From the NCBI GenBank assembly GCA_029532415.1, contig JAQOTA010000053.1:62001-126000 (forward strand): 64,000 nucleotides of DNA. Reading direction: 5' to 3'. Made by a program: the position numbers and the translations under genes. Source of the DNA: Marasmius tenuissimus. Its lineage: Eukaryota; Basidiomycota; Agaricomycetes; Agaricales; Marasmiaceae. Each line of letters begins with the position of its first letter. The first letter of the stretch is position 1. The notes beneath the pieces were generated by a model. That model worked only from the letters and a program-made list of their open reading frames with translations, was not told the origin of the DNA and made no database searches. Positions 1 to 11,246 of the stretch are shown here, in pieces.

Positions 1-594
1 GGCAAAGATGTGGGTAATTTTTGAATCACCGGAATAAGCGCTGAATAAGGCGTCTGGATCATAAGGAGCCACCATAGAAATCTCTGAGCCAGTGTTTTTT
101 CGAAGGACTCTGTCTTTTCCTCGACTTTGAGTCCAGTATCCGGAGGCGAGGCCTTAAAAGACGGTTAAAGAGGAGTTCCCCTGAATCCCTGTTTCTCAGT
201 CACGATCAAGGTGCGACAATTGAGCTTGGAGCAAGTTGGTGCGTTATGCGGGAGACTTTCGCTCAAATTGTCAGTATTCGGTACAAGTTGAAGTAATCCT
301 TTTGAATCACGGACATTGGGCTCCACACAGCGGGAAGTGAGATAGTGCACGAACGAGATGCCGGCCTGCGCCCAGTCAGCCATGCCTTCTACTGAAAGTG
401 GGCCAGAGGGCCTCGAAGATACATACGTGCTGAGTTTAGCCGATTTGCAGCGTCTTAAAGCGTTCTCTTCCCTCTCATAATAGGAACTGGGAAACCGTGT
501 ATCTGGAAAAGTATAAAAAGCTTCAGCAAGATTGTTTCTATAAAAGAATTCAGCCGTCTCATCCAACGAACCCAAATACTCTACACAAAGAAAG
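1..594. other. 5' flank of the first small secreted protein gene
   Basis: I see no supportable gene in this stretch. The long minus-strand open frame at 165-617 overlaps the promoter and start of the plus-strand gene and has no recognisable domain, so I treat it as chance. A TATA-like box lies at 511-520. Confidence 0.4.
511..520 (+). promoter_or_regulatory. TATA box of first small secreted protein gene
   Basis: The sequence GTATAAAAAG lies about 75 bp upstream of the ATG at 595. The second copy of the gene has a TATA-like box at a similar distance (about 80 bp), which supports it as the core promoter. Confidence 0.5.
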
Positions 595-937
595 ATGTTC
601 TGCAAAGCCGCGACCATTGTCTCTGCCGTCCTCGTTCTCTGCGCCAGTCAAGCCATGAGCGCTGCTCTAATCGCGGGCCCAAGTATGTATTGTTTCAGTC
701 TGCGTCATTATCCTCCGCTCGCTGACTGGGTTACCAACAGCCCCGGGACTCTGTGGGCCATCTCAGACTGTTGGAAGCACCTGCAAGTATTACAGCGGTC
801 CGTCTGAGAACGATCCAATCGTCACCGGGAGTAAGCCCATCTCTCCGTTTTACAAATCGATAGTCCGCTGACGCTACTATCCTTTCACCTTAGCTTGCGT
901 CGACAAGAACGGCGTTCTGACATGTGTTGCCAACTAA
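595..937 (+). CDS. Small secreted cysteine-containing protein, copy 1
   Basis: Predicted 73-residue secreted protein of unknown function, in three exons: 595-682, 741-830 and 894-937 (introns of 58 and 63 bp, both GT-AG). Residues 1-23 form a signal peptide (MFCKAATIV start, hydrophobic core, cleavage near AMSA/A). The mature part has four cysteines, in the order LCG, STCKYYSGPS, GTCVD and LTCV. Exon sizes, intron phases (both phase 1) and the cysteine pattern match the gene at 2081-2427, so the two are a tandem duplicate pair. The spliced frame stays open and ends TAA only if both introns are removed, which supports the model. I do not recognise the family. An effector, a toxin-like peptide or a structural surface protein are all possible; nothing in the sequence decides between them. 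Confidence 0.75.
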
Positions 938-2080
938 ACGTCTCGCATGCTTCGGGTCTAGTTGAGAAGTGAATGTAGTAGTCATGTATTGTCAAATACG
1001 AATGTATAATCATGTGAAATCACCGCAAGACAAGAGAAAACCTAGATAAGGGCGTGAACATTCGGTGACACCTCCAAGTCCAACGGAACCCTTAATGGGG
1101 CGAAGTTGCGTGCAGCATCGGTATATCGTGTCCCGGGATGACCTGATACTCAAATGCTCATTGCATACGTGTCGTGCAGGAATATCGAGCTCAAGGCTCA
1201 ATAATGTGGCCACACCTTTGGAGCGAAAGCGCAGGTTACAGACGATCACACAGACTTGGGAGCTCACTGACTCGGTCCTTGGCCTGCCGAAGTGGCTAAG
1301 ACATCGCCTTGCCCAATCTGCCGTGGCCCGGATAGAGACTTCCTGCGGAGGGCCGAACGTCATTTGTTGATGGATTCGGGAGTATCCTGACAACGACTTC
1401 CCGTGTCCCGAGCTGGCGCTGAAAGGTTGAAGCCTGTTGCTCTGAGGACATTCGAATTTCGTTTGCGCTATATCGCTTCAAATGTTCATGCAAAGGGTCC
1501 TGGTTCTTGCACAGTCTCCGTAGTTTACCGCGTTGAGCTGATCGCCAATATCAGGCATCGGGAGACCTTATTCGTCTATGACACGAGAGGTATAAAGTAA
1601 CGGTCTCCAAAGAATGTTTCGCGGCTCCCTCACTGGATATAACAAGGACACGTTCGGGTAGGTAATTGCGTACTATTGTTCGATCTCTCGAGACGTTATT
1701 TGGAGTAATACTACAAGAGAGGCGTTGAATGGATATGCTGCGGGATATCTACTTCAACCTGTGAGGCTCCAACGGCTCGCTTAAAGTTTGAACTGCTCAT
1801 CTGTACAATGCGGCGGGGACCCATACAATATAGATATATCTTTAGTGATTTGTTTAATATGCTCACTCATCGCATACACTCCAATACCACCTTCATTTTG
1901 CCGAATAATATGGAGTTACTTGGAGCACTTCCCGACACGTCCTCTCAGCTTTCCGAGTCAACATACTCCAGAAAGGCGCCTCAACAGCCCACGAGAGGTA
2001 TAAAGGCCATCCCAATCCAACCTCAAAACTCCAGACCCGAAGCAACCAACTTCACCTCTACCACTTTCATCACACACACA
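938..2080. other. Intergenic, with duplicated promoter segment
   Basis: I see no gene. The open frames here overlap on opposite strands and lack domain or splice support. A 15-bp sequence, ACGAGAGGTATAAAG, occurs identically at 1583-1597 and at 1991-2005; the second is the TATA region of the next gene. The upstream copy has no recognisable coding exon behind it and may be a relic promoter. Confidence 0.45.
1991..2005 (+). promoter_or_regulatory. TATA region of second small secreted protein gene
   Basis: ACGAGAGGTATAAAG lies about 80 bp before the ATG at 2081. An identical 15-mer lies at 1583-1597. Confidence 0.5.
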
Positions 2081-2427
2081 ATGTTCTTTAAAACTACAAC
2101 CATCTTCACTGCCATCGCCGTGCTCTTCGCCGGCCAAGCCATGGGTGCTGCCTTAATCGCCACCGACCCAGGTACGCAGCAATCTCGATGCTCAACTCGG
2201 GAACATTACTCACTCACGTCCCCGACAGTTTCTGCTTGCGGACCACCTAACAACAGCGACCACCATGCTGGAAGCAGCTGCAAGTACTACGCAGGTCCAT
2301 CTGACAGTTCACAAGTCATCTCTGGCAGTAAGTCCCGTCCCAACACCCCCGTGGCCGAGACCAGCACTAACGTACGCGCCTTATAGCTTGTGTCGACCAG
2401 GGTGGAAAGTTGACCTGTGTTGGTTGA
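2081..2427 (+). CDS. Small secreted cysteine-containing protein, copy 2
   Basis: Predicted 76-residue secreted protein, in three exons: 2081-2171, 2229-2327 and 2387-2427 (introns of 57 and 59 bp). The signal peptide is about residues 1-23 (MFFKTTTIFTAIAVLF, then GAA). The mature part has four cysteines in the motifs SACGP, SSCKYYAGPSD, GTCVDQ and LTCVG. It aligns along its whole length with the protein at 595-937; the shared core is CKYY-x-GPS...TGTCVD...LTCV, and both introns sit at equivalent positions in phase 1. Copy 2 has a longer Asn/His-rich spacer between the first two cysteines. Function is unknown. The pairing, small size and secretion make an extracellular role likely, but that is inference. 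Confidence 0.78.
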
Positions 2428-3461
2428 ATTCCCCGACCAAGACAAATGGTGGAAGGAAAGAAGTAAAGAATATCCCGAGCTATCGATTCCTAATGTGTAA
2501 TGTTTATCCTTCGAATGGAGTTCCAACCGATTAAACTCGACTCTGCCGTTCGGTGATGTTTGACATAGCTATACGAGATACTGTATCCGCAGGTTGTGAC
2601 CATAGCAAAAGACGGGCCCAGATTGATGTCAGAGACTGGGATCGAAGGTCGAAAGAGGGAGTGCCAGTAATCTCTCCCGGTGTATGAGCACCGCACAACC
2701 GGTTATAGATCGGCCGACGGTTGGAGAGGAAGTTTTTCACGTCCAGGATTAGTCTGAGCATACCAAAGAAGTGTCTAGCGGATCTTTTTATGGAGTTCAA
2801 AAGCACGAAAAGAAATTACCTGACGAGCTCAATCTGGTCTTGTCAGTAAGATAGTCCGCCAGTAAGATCATGACATGCTCTATTTCTCAGCCATCTAAAA
2901 CGACCCATGTCTCGACAGTGTGCGTCATATCCGGGTTTCGAGGAGTCTTTGTCAAAGGGGCGGTAAGGATGTTTGATGGTGAAAAGATTTAGGCTCTAAG
3001 AGCAGGGATTGTTCGTTGGGTACGAGATCCGAAATCGTGTCGGCGTCCGTTCTTCCTCGAGTGAAAGATCATGTGCTGGAGATTTGAGACTGCTGTTCAT
3101 CTAGTCGTCATGATTTTCGATTATGGTAGGCGCTATAATGACGAAGAGCTTGGTCTGCTGAAGGAAACCATGGGCGGCGAGGCAGTGGTGGTTCGAGTTC
3201 AAGGCGCCCAACGCTCACGTGAAATCTCCAGGCGCTCCACACCCAAGGCCGTACAAACTCTGCACATGAAGAAGGGACGACGAGAAGAGTTCTATCATAA
3301 GATATATCGAGGTGTAAAACATTGTACAGATCAGTGGTATACTTGGATCAGATGATAGATCATTAAGACCATCACGGAACCATAAAAAAACTCATATCCT
3401 AAAAAAACCTCGAAATCAATTGTCCACACCGCACCCGCCCCCCTCCTCCCCGCCTTCCACA
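2428..3461. other. Intergenic, nothing recognised
   Basis: Open frames here (for example 3071-3355 plus, 94 codons) have no domain, no splice-consistent continuation and no paralogue in the window. I see nothing supportable. Confidence 0.4.
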
Positions 3462-5374
3462 TCACACCGTTGCCGCCCAAACTTTCATATCAACCCGCCG
3501 CACCCTCTCTATACCGAACCAAGGGTACGCCAACAGATCCCTCGGAGTCTTCCGTTTCTCATAATCCTTATCCAAACACGCATCCACGAACCCACACGAT
3601 TCCTCGGGGAACCCTCCATCTTCCTTCAACCGAGGCGCAGGCTCTCTAACAATCAAATGCATCAACTCGAGTATACTCATCGTCATCGCTCCCCCATGTA
3701 ACGACACACCCCTCGACCGACGCCGAGTCGATCCCTGACCTCCTGCATTCGGAACAGGTAACGTCGAAGAAGGCGCAGGTACAGGCGGTTGTGCATCTGG
3801 AGGTAACGGAGGCAACTCCTTCTCCTCATCCACACGCGGTAACTCCTTCTCCTTCTCCTCCCTGGAAGGTATCACCAACGAATTAGGTCTTGAGCTCCCG
3901 TTCGCGTTGGCGCTAAACGGAAGCCCAAGTCCGCCGGGTGTAATTGCAGAGTTGAGATCGTCGGAGTAGTCGGCGAAAGGGAATCTTCCGTGTGCGAGTT
4001 CGACGATGGTTATTCCGAGAGACCATACGTCGGATCTGATAGAATACTCTGCGCCTTGAATTCGTTCGGGCTGATGGGAAGAATAGATGCTGTCGTCAGC
4101 CCGAAGCGATTAGAAGCGACACGGAGGAACGGAAATCAAGGGACATTTGACGTGGAAAATTGAAAGTACGCGAGGGCCCGGATCGTGACAGCAGATATGA
4201 ACGTGGTATGTTTGGAATGAATAGGAACGAAGACCAAGAAAATCAGAAGGACGTACGCTCATGTAGATCGATGTTCCAACAAAGGTGTTTGCAAGCGAGT
4301 TGATGAGTTCTCCGGAAACACCAAAATCGCACAGCTTCACATCGCCTTCCGAGTTGAGGAGGATATTTGAAGGTTTGATATCTAAAAACAGCATCAGTAA
4401 ACGACGCCAGTGCCAGATTGTACAGGGTCGATGTTGAGTTGAAGGATGCGACGGGCGTGCCGGAATTCAATCAAAAGAAGGGGGCCAGGACAACGCCAAC
4501 GCCAGGCTAAACGGAGAGAGAAGGGTAGGAAAGGAAGAATAGGGGGAAAACGTACCTCGGTGGATGATATGGTGTTCATCGTAAAGGTAAAGCAGCCCCT
4601 TCAGCACACTCTCAGCTACCTTCCCAACTACATCGATATCAATGGCTCCGGTTCGCTTGTATATCCCATCGAAGCTTTTCTTGTCCATGAATTCCATGCA
4701 GATGCAAATGTTCGGGTCTTGGAGGAACGCGCCGTAAGAGGAAACGATGTGCGGTGAATCGCACAAGTGCATGATGTGGAGTTCGCGTAGAATTTGCTTC
4801 CTAACTGATGGTTTCGCGTCTATAAGCACGACCTAACAATGTATTAGAGAATAGTTAGAATCCGAGTTGCGTCAGAACGCACCTTCTTTGCCATAATGAT
4901 TCCACTTGGCACATGCTCGACCTTCATCACGGATCCCCCATTGCCCATCCCCAATTCTGCTATGTTCTTGAGCTCCTCGGGCTTCGGCAAAGACTCTAAT
5001 ATTCTCCTTCTCCCGTGAGAGCCATTCTGACTCCCGCTTTTACTCGAAGTACCGCTTGCACCGTCACCGTCACCGTTCACCTTCGTCTTGTCGTTCATAT
5101 CCATCTTCTCCATCTCCTCGATCGCTGCCTGCAGTCTCTTCCTCTGCGCCGTGCTCGACTCGGGTGATAATGGATCCACATCGTTATCTGGATGGCTGAT
5201 GCTGGGCAGACGACTGCTGGATGCCGTCGTGATTAGCGGTGGTCTGGGTCCTCGAGGTGCTTGTCTCGTTGCCGTTGGTAGCTGGAGCGACTTGATATTT
5301 CTTTTTTTGGATAGTGACCCAGATCCTTCAATCCCGTGGCCGTTTATAGGTGGAAGTGGTGGTGGTGCTGACAT
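3462..5374 (-). CDS. STE7: MAP kinase kinase of the Ste7/Fuz7 type
   Basis: Dual-specificity kinase that phosphorylates a MAPK in the mating/filamentation cascade. Four exons on the minus strand: 5374-4883, 4832-4556, 4381-4257 and 4070-3462, giving 500 residues. The N-terminal ~135 residues are Ser/Pro-rich and non-catalytic. The kinase domain then shows the glycine loop GMGNGGSV, the ATP-binding lysine at about K164 (IIMAKK), HRDIKPSN with catalytic D257, DFG at 275-277, and an activation loop [16 protein letters not shown] whose S285 and T289 have the S-x3-T spacing of MAPKKs. The next conserved block is YMSPERIQG, then SDVWSLGI. A Pro/Glu-rich insert (about residues 340-420) separates this from the last kinase subdomain, as in other fungal Ste7 proteins. 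The start was chosen because it is the first ATG of the open exon. Family assignment is secure; the pathway role is inferred from orthologues. Confidence 0.93.
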
Positions 5375-6584
5375 GATGAATGTTGGGTGTATTAAAGTCG
5401 GACGAAATGTGTTTGCGGGTGTAGGATGGAACTATAACGTGTATTTGGGTGCTACTGGACGCGATTGACCTCGTTCTGAGATAGATGCTGCGTCGGTCTT
5501 TGTTGTCGATGCGGGTTCTTGGTGACCGAAACGACCGTGATTGTAAGCATAGAAACCGTAGAAATGTCGAGTATAGGGCACGCACATATAATTCCCGTCT
5601 AAAATATTACTCCTTGTGCTCTTTTAAGGTCCCTTTAAGGCATGGCAGCGTTGCGTTGGAGATGGTGGTGGTGAGACGACAAGCTGTGAGATAAGATAGG
5701 CGCCCACTAGCTTTGTTCTTATCCGGAGCATCTTATCTGCGGTGCTCGCCAAATCCAACAGCCGGGAGCCAAGTCGAAAATTTTGGCAGTCACAACTTCC
5801 GAGTAATGACATTCGCTACGAGGTGAGTTGTATGCCGTCAAGAAGAAAGCCGCTTCGCCCCCCGGAATCACAAAATGAGGCAAATAATCAACAAATAATC
5901 AATGATAGTCGAGTGATAGTCCTTGCCGGGACCTGGCGGAGTACCTCATCATTCATACAAGTACGTCTACACATTTGGGGTCCTCAGAACCAATTGACTA
6001 TGCTGTGGTTTGTACTGACTCTACGCTTTCGTACCCCAGATCATCGACGAGCTCCACGGGCGGACGCTCCACGCTCTAAGCGGCCATCCCGGAGAGGCTG
6101 CCTACAGGAGAGATAATGAACGGGGTGGGGAAGAGCATCAGTCCTGGACGCTGACATGAATAGCCGGTGGACGCCAATTATATAGAGGGGCTAAACGGGA
6201 AGTGTAATGGTAGGTTTTCCATGGGTACCTCTCGGGGGATTGGCCAGCATCATATTGGTACATACCTCTAACTTGACCTATCTCATGATGCTCTATGCTC
6301 ATGAAACTACGTTTGACGGTCTGTGGTAAGTCGCAATCAACACCTGTGGGGCCATTTCATTTCTACGGCAAGATCAGCTGGACACATTTTACAGGTTTAA
6401 ATCCACAACACGCCGGCACAGAAATTCTGAGAAAAATATTACAGTTTAATGACACAAGGATACACCTATCTACGATTTTACTTTGTAGAGATTTCACAAG
6501 TTGCGGCTGCTGTGCGCATTTTTCATTGAATATTTCAATCCTCGTTCAGCGCCTGTATAATGCCCATCTTTAGTGTTGAATATA
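5375..6584. other. Intergenic, upstream of MAPKK
   Basis: Contains the MAPKK promoter. No other supportable gene is seen before the tRNA at 6585. Confidence 0.4.
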
Positions 6585-6683
6585 TGCCCCATGGCTGAGT
6601 TGGTTACAGCGTCCGACTGTTATAATGTGCTAAGTGCACAATAGGCAATCGGAAGGTCGTGAGTTCGAGCCTCACTGGGGCAG
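6585..6683 (+). tRNA. tRNA-Asn (GTT) with 25-nt intron
   Basis: A full cloverleaf can be drawn. The acceptor stem TGCCCCA pairs with TGGGGCA. The D arm is GCTG/CAGC and the anticodon stem TCCGA/TCGGA. The T arm is GTGAG-TTCGAGC-CTCAC. The anticodon GTT is at 6619-6621, and an intron lies at 6623-6647, one base 3' of the anticodon as in other eukaryotic tRNAs. The mature length is 74 nt. Confidence 0.92.
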
Positions 6684-7020
6684 TTCAATTTTAGTCCGGG
6701 TCGACCGAGAGCGCCCCTCCCCATTACATTTTGATCCTCCTGAAAAATCGGAGTATGACAACCGCTGAGTCCGACAGCACCAATAAAATTAAAGCTGAAT
6801 AGTGAAAGAGCTCCATTCATTCGGCGACGGCGCGACCTAGCCACGGGCATCAAAGATTTTCCACGCTCCTGATGCCCATCTGACCATGTCTGCAAATCAT
6901 ACATTCCAGTGACACTGAGAGTTTTATTCCAGCTTTGAGTCGGGCGAGTAGCTTTAGGCCGATATATTGGATTTGCGGGTCCGGGCGGATGCGTGTACCT
7001 CAGTACAGTTCTAAGTATTC
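6684..7020. other. Intergenic, nothing recognised
   Basis: No gene or repeat that I can support between the tRNA and the decayed zinc-finger fragment. Confidence 0.35.
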
Positions 7021-7260
7021 TTGGTAGTAACTACATACACTGATGCTTACCAATTTACAAGCTGGTTGAAACACTACCACTTCACAGCGAACAAGATGAT
7101 GAGCTTGAGCTTCGTCTCGGGTATTCGGCAAACACACGACAAGGGGTTTTCCTCCAATCATGATGCCCACACGGACCTACTCACTTTCCCTGACGGTACC
7201 TTCGTTAACGTGATTCTGGCTGCGCAACGTAAAACCGCTTGGCAAATTCTCGAAGGTTGA
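7021..7260 (+). pseudogene. Decayed 5' fragment of a zinc-finger gene paralogue
   Basis: This 79-codon frame resembles exon 1 of the intact zinc-finger gene at 7580. The clearest match is GTFVNVILAA here against GTFVNFQLAA there, followed by a shared tryptophan; both have a start region of the form M-S-[LF]-S. No zinc-finger exon follows before the intact gene begins, so it is at most a truncated duplicate. The matching 3' remnant may be the one near 10700-10900, on the other side of the intact gene. Confidence 0.35.
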
Positions 7261-7579
7261 GAGTCAACGTCACTCGTCTACAGAAATCATAACGGTTAAC
7301 CTCGGTCATCGTGATTACACGCCACAGTCAGCAACTTCACCGTTTCACCGAGGGGTAACTATGGGAAAAGGTTAGATCCCGCCCAAATACGCACTGCTAT
7401 CAATAGACTCTCCTCCACCAAGCGCGGGCCGCCCATCAAAGAAGCACAATACACCAGTTTGAGTTGGTCGTTGGTTTTGTCTACCTCAAAACGGGAAATG
7501 TCAGCCCGAGTAGATATACCTCATCAAGTTCGGAGAATCATTCAAGTTCCCGTCTCCTTTTTGCCTCTACTTTCCACCG
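7261..7579. other. Promoter region of the zinc-finger gene
   Basis: No gene seen. Frames at 7459-7749 overlap the first exon of the next gene in other phases. Confidence 0.35.
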
Positions 7580-8574
7580 ATGTCGTTCTCGCTTCCTATC
7601 GAAGATCTTCCGAGGCTCAAAATTTCGGTACATGCATCTTCTTATGGCGAGCCGATGTTGTCCTTCAATATGGCAGGACCTTCCTCGTCGCAGCACCCAT
7701 CATTATCATGCAGCGGAACGTTCGTAAATTTCCAACTTGCCGCCGATAACGGTGGTTGGTGCCTCACTATGCATACTGGTATCGGAAACATGGGGTTCGG
7801 GGAAGATGTGTTCAACCTAGATCCTGTTCCTATGTCTGGTAAGGCGACCCAGTTCTTACTTCGCAAAGGATTGACGCTGAAGTGAATTTCATGATAGCTC
7901 TAACATCGGACTTGGACATCCATGCCTCCAGATCCCCTTCATCCACAGGGACAGCGGTAGAGCTCAATTCAGAAACCGACTCACTGCTTGCCTGGATCGA
8001 CACACAGACAGAGTTCGCACCCACGAAGAGCCCCTATGTCAACCTACCTTTCTTGCCTCCGCCCACTCAGACTCGTGCTGTGACTTCCTGCATCCCAGGG
8101 GTCCCCGAGCCCATATCATCTCCCAGCCTCTTTGCCACTGGGCTGTTTCCTCCGTACCCGACGGACACAACGCTCGACTCAGCCTTAACGTCGCCCGCGA
8201 GATCCGATTCTTCCGAGGCCGAGCCCAAGCCTTCCTCCGAAAGGAAAGATCCCGCTCCTCCAGCTGGCAAGCGGACACGAAACAGTAATAGACGATCACT
8301 CCCGTGTTTAGAATCTACTTGCCCCCGACAATTCACAACCGAACACACACGACTTATGCATATGCAAACTCATCGCCCAAAGCTCCAAGCCTCATTCCCT
8401 TGTACGATGGGCTGTTCGGAACAGTTCTCACGACGTCACGATCGATTTCGACATGAAGTAAGGAAACATGGATACCGCAGCGAGTGGAATTGTGCGGAAT
8501 GCTCTGGGGTGTTCTCGAGTGAGAGATCGCTTACTGCGCATAAGTGTGAGGGGAAGGGTGTAAAGTGGAAGTAG
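7580..8574 (+). CDS. C2H2 zinc-finger protein, probable transcription factor
   Basis: Two exons, 7580-7838 and 7898-8574 (59-bp intron, phase 1), give 311 residues. The N-terminal two thirds is Ser/Pro/Thr-rich and probably disordered, with a short basic stretch (GKRTRNSNRR) just before the fingers. The last ~100 residues hold three zinc fingers. The first is C-x4-C...H-x3-H (CLESTCPRQF...HMQTH). The second is C-x3-C...H-x4-H (CTMGCSEQF...HEVRKH). The third is C-x2-C...H-x-C (CAECSGVF...AHKC), a less usual ending seen in many basidiomycete finger proteins. Nuclear DNA binding is expected from the family. The targets are unknown. The ATG at 7580 is the first in the open exon and agrees with the decayed copies around it. 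Confidence 0.8.
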
Positions 8575-10699
8575 AAAAAGGGTGTATATGGGGGCGGGAG
8601 AAGATCGCTAAAACGGACCTTGTAGACTGGTTCTAACTTGTACAAGACCCTAATTATTTCTATAGAGCTCGATATAATGTATAACACCGGAGATGACCTC
8701 CTTTGTATATCTAATGTTGTCGCCAAGTCTAAAATTATCACATCAATTGATTTGGTAGCTTGGCTTCACGAGACTGGGTCCAGCTCACTCTAGCTCGATA
8801 CTATACGCACACATATATACTTAGTGAATAAGTTCCGCCAAAACGTCCATAGTTGGCTGTTTCTTAAGCCATGGCCCCACTTGCCTTCCGAAGAGTCTGT
8901 CCCCGAGAATGGGTCTAATCATTAATGAGCGCAACCTCTTTCAACCTTGTTGATCTCCCGTTCAAGTTTCGGCTACCTTCGTCCGATGTCTTTCCACGGG
9001 GTCAATAGAGCACATAAGATGCTACCGTGCACTCATATACATCCTTGAACCGGCGTTCAGTACGTGGACCATGCCGTGTAACAAATCCTTCCTTTCTTCC
9101 ACTCCCGGACCCAGACAACCACAAGATCCAAGCATATGAGAACAACCGCGACGGATTCTTGGTGGTATTCTATGCTGAGTAGTCCGTGGGGAGCGGAAAA
9201 TACATCTCCTGTTCAGTTTTGGGCGTGTGTGAAAGTAATCAGTGAAGTTACGAGAATACGTAGTACGGGGAAAGGTACCACCAAGCCCTTGTGACTTGAT
9301 CCTGAAGCCTCGTACGGGAAGTGAAAACGAGCCTTGATACGAACAATAAAGCCGTGCGAGATGAAGGCTATCGCGACGGAGAACCAGTCTGCCATGGTGG
9401 GTTTCGGTGAGTATGTGGTGCGAACAACGTCGAACTTTGAAGTAGAGACTAATAAGGAAGTTAATTGAAAAGGTATTCAACGAGGCGAATACATGGTGGT
9501 ACGATGGGACAAAAGACACCCTGCTTTCTAGGCCGAGGACAACTCGTCCGAAATTGTCTTTCTCCAGGGAGCATCTCGAGCTAAGTATGAAAAGATGATG
9601 CTTGTCAAGGCTGTGCCTGCAACATTATATCCTACATATACTTCTGTGAAGACCAGCCAGCCTGATGTCATACATATATATAAGTAGCGACCACGATCCC
9701 GCTACTGTATAACCCCCCTTTCTAACTCGGTGGCAGCTCAAGCTAACATTTTGATTCTGTACCCCGGGAAGATGACAGTAGACCCTCACACTTTGCTCCC
9801 TTGATAGATGACCATAAACCCCTACTTCTGCCCCCCTCGCACGAGGACAGCGGCCTCTTTCGGCTTTCTAGACACCCTCCTTCATCTGCCTTTACTGATT
9901 TTATGGCTTTGTTAATGCGCCAGGAGCGTCAAAAGAATAGTAAAGCCGCTGCGACAATTACCCCAACGATAAGGCTCCCGAAGATCTTCCTTGTTGAGTC
10001 GCCGAATTCACTCTCGCGAAAGTCCCCCCGTACCCCGGGCTTCGATCACTTCGCTGGATATAATTGATTGAGCATGGTGTGTGAATAGTAGCAAGGGAAG
10101 ATTATGTGCCTGTTGTGATGACTTCCTATCACGACTCGATCGTGCTGAGGGAACTAGTAGGGAGATTCCGTTGGGTGATTTGATCAAGTGTGCCACATAC
10201 AAACAACATGGAGTCAAGACGTACGAGACGCAGATTAACATAACAGAAAATCAATGTGCCATGGTGTCTTGTGGTACGAAGCTCAAAGCTAGCATGGAGG
10301 CGGGGAAGGAAGCTCACAGAGTGCGGTTGTTACAGAGGACGAGAGACGCTGGATGATAGATCATTGTAAGATATCGTAGTTATATCTTGAGTACCCTCTA
10401 CTTGAAACATCGTACCATAATGATCTTGATGGGGACGTCACCGTGTACAAGATGGAATGGAACCTGTGATTGTGCCCTATTGCGGGTCTCTTGAACTTTA
10501 TTTTCAAGGGATTGCACTGGTTCGCAGTTGTGGTATGATGGCGATCCCTGTTGCTAACAAGAGGTAGATCATATATACTGACAGAGTTGGCAGATTGGGG
10601 CAGGAGGAGCATGAATAGCAGCGACGTCGACTTTGCTCCAAGTAGGTTGAGCATTATAGCATAATTTAGAGCCCTCTGAGCGCAGAAAAGCTGTCGGTT
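8575..10699. other. Intergenic with weak open frames only
   Basis: A minus-strand frame starting at 9395 (MADWFSVAIAFISHGFIV...) begins with a hydrophobic segment. No splice path gives a longer protein, because each in-phase junction near 9240 leads to a stop within about 15 codons. The plus-strand frames at 9801-10067 and 10081-10356 have no recognised domain. I do not call a gene here. Confidence 0.35.
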
Positions 10700-10900
10700 T
10701 TGTTGAGCACCATGGTACGATGGAGTGCTCGGAGCAGTTCCTTCGGCGCCATGATCGATTTTTGACGATACGAGGATAGGGCTATCGCAGCGAGTTAAGT
10801 TGTGGGGAATGTTGTGGGGTGTTTCCAATTGAGAGGCGAGTTGCTTGTTGCGCAAATGTGTGAGGAGAGCGGCGTTGGGTGAAAGTTAGAAAAGCTTCTG
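10700..10900 (+). pseudogene. Decayed 3' end of a C2H2 zinc-finger gene
   Basis: Base-level similarity to the intact gene at about 8400-8640, collinear for around 180 bp. Shared blocks include TGCTCGGA/GTTCGGA-ACAGTTC, CATGATCGATTT (CACGATCGATTT in the intact gene), ATCGCAGCGAGT, GGAATG-TGGGGTGTT and TGTGAGG. The similarity continues past the stop into the 3' flank, so this is a duplicated segment rather than a shared domain. In-frame stops and small indels destroy the second and third fingers. It is 2.1 kb downstream of the functional copy. Confidence 0.7.
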
Positions 10901-11138
10901 GCGATACTGGTGGCCGGTTTTAACTTCTAAAAAGATGTAAGCTGTCTTCAAAAAAAGCTCGATGAGACTGTGAATAATGCTGCCTTGGGGGTATGTCGAG
11001 GACTGTCCTTACCGCGTGAAAGGAGGCAAGAAGGCGGTGATGTCATGATCAGTTGAGATCGGGGCAGACAAGTCACGGTCCGGAGTACCCGGTGATCCGA
11101 TCGCTGAATTTGACTAGGGAGCGACCGAACGTCTTCTA

Positions 11139-11162
11139 CCACTACCACCACCACCACCACCA
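11139..11162. repeat. (CCA)n simple repeat
   Basis: Short run of ACC/CCA triplets, about eight units with one interruption, in non-coding sequence. Confidence 0.8.
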
Positions 11163-11246
11163 TATCTCAACCGGTTTTCAAAAGAGGATTTGAGAGTCAA
11201 CTCGAGAAATCTCTGCAAGACTGTAAACTCCTAAAATCCTTATTCC

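Noticed and set aside
165..617. 150-codon minus-strand frame
   Set aside because: Overlaps the promoter and start of the first small secreted gene, with no domain and no paralogue near the second copy.
1010..1393. Opposing 127- and 101-codon frames
   Set aside because: Both strands are open over the same bases, no recognisable domain, no splice context.
9022..9519. 165-codon minus-strand frame and a nested hydrophobic start at 9395
   Set aside because: Splice options lead to early stops, composition is not protein-like (many His, Arg, Ser), and no homologue is known to me.
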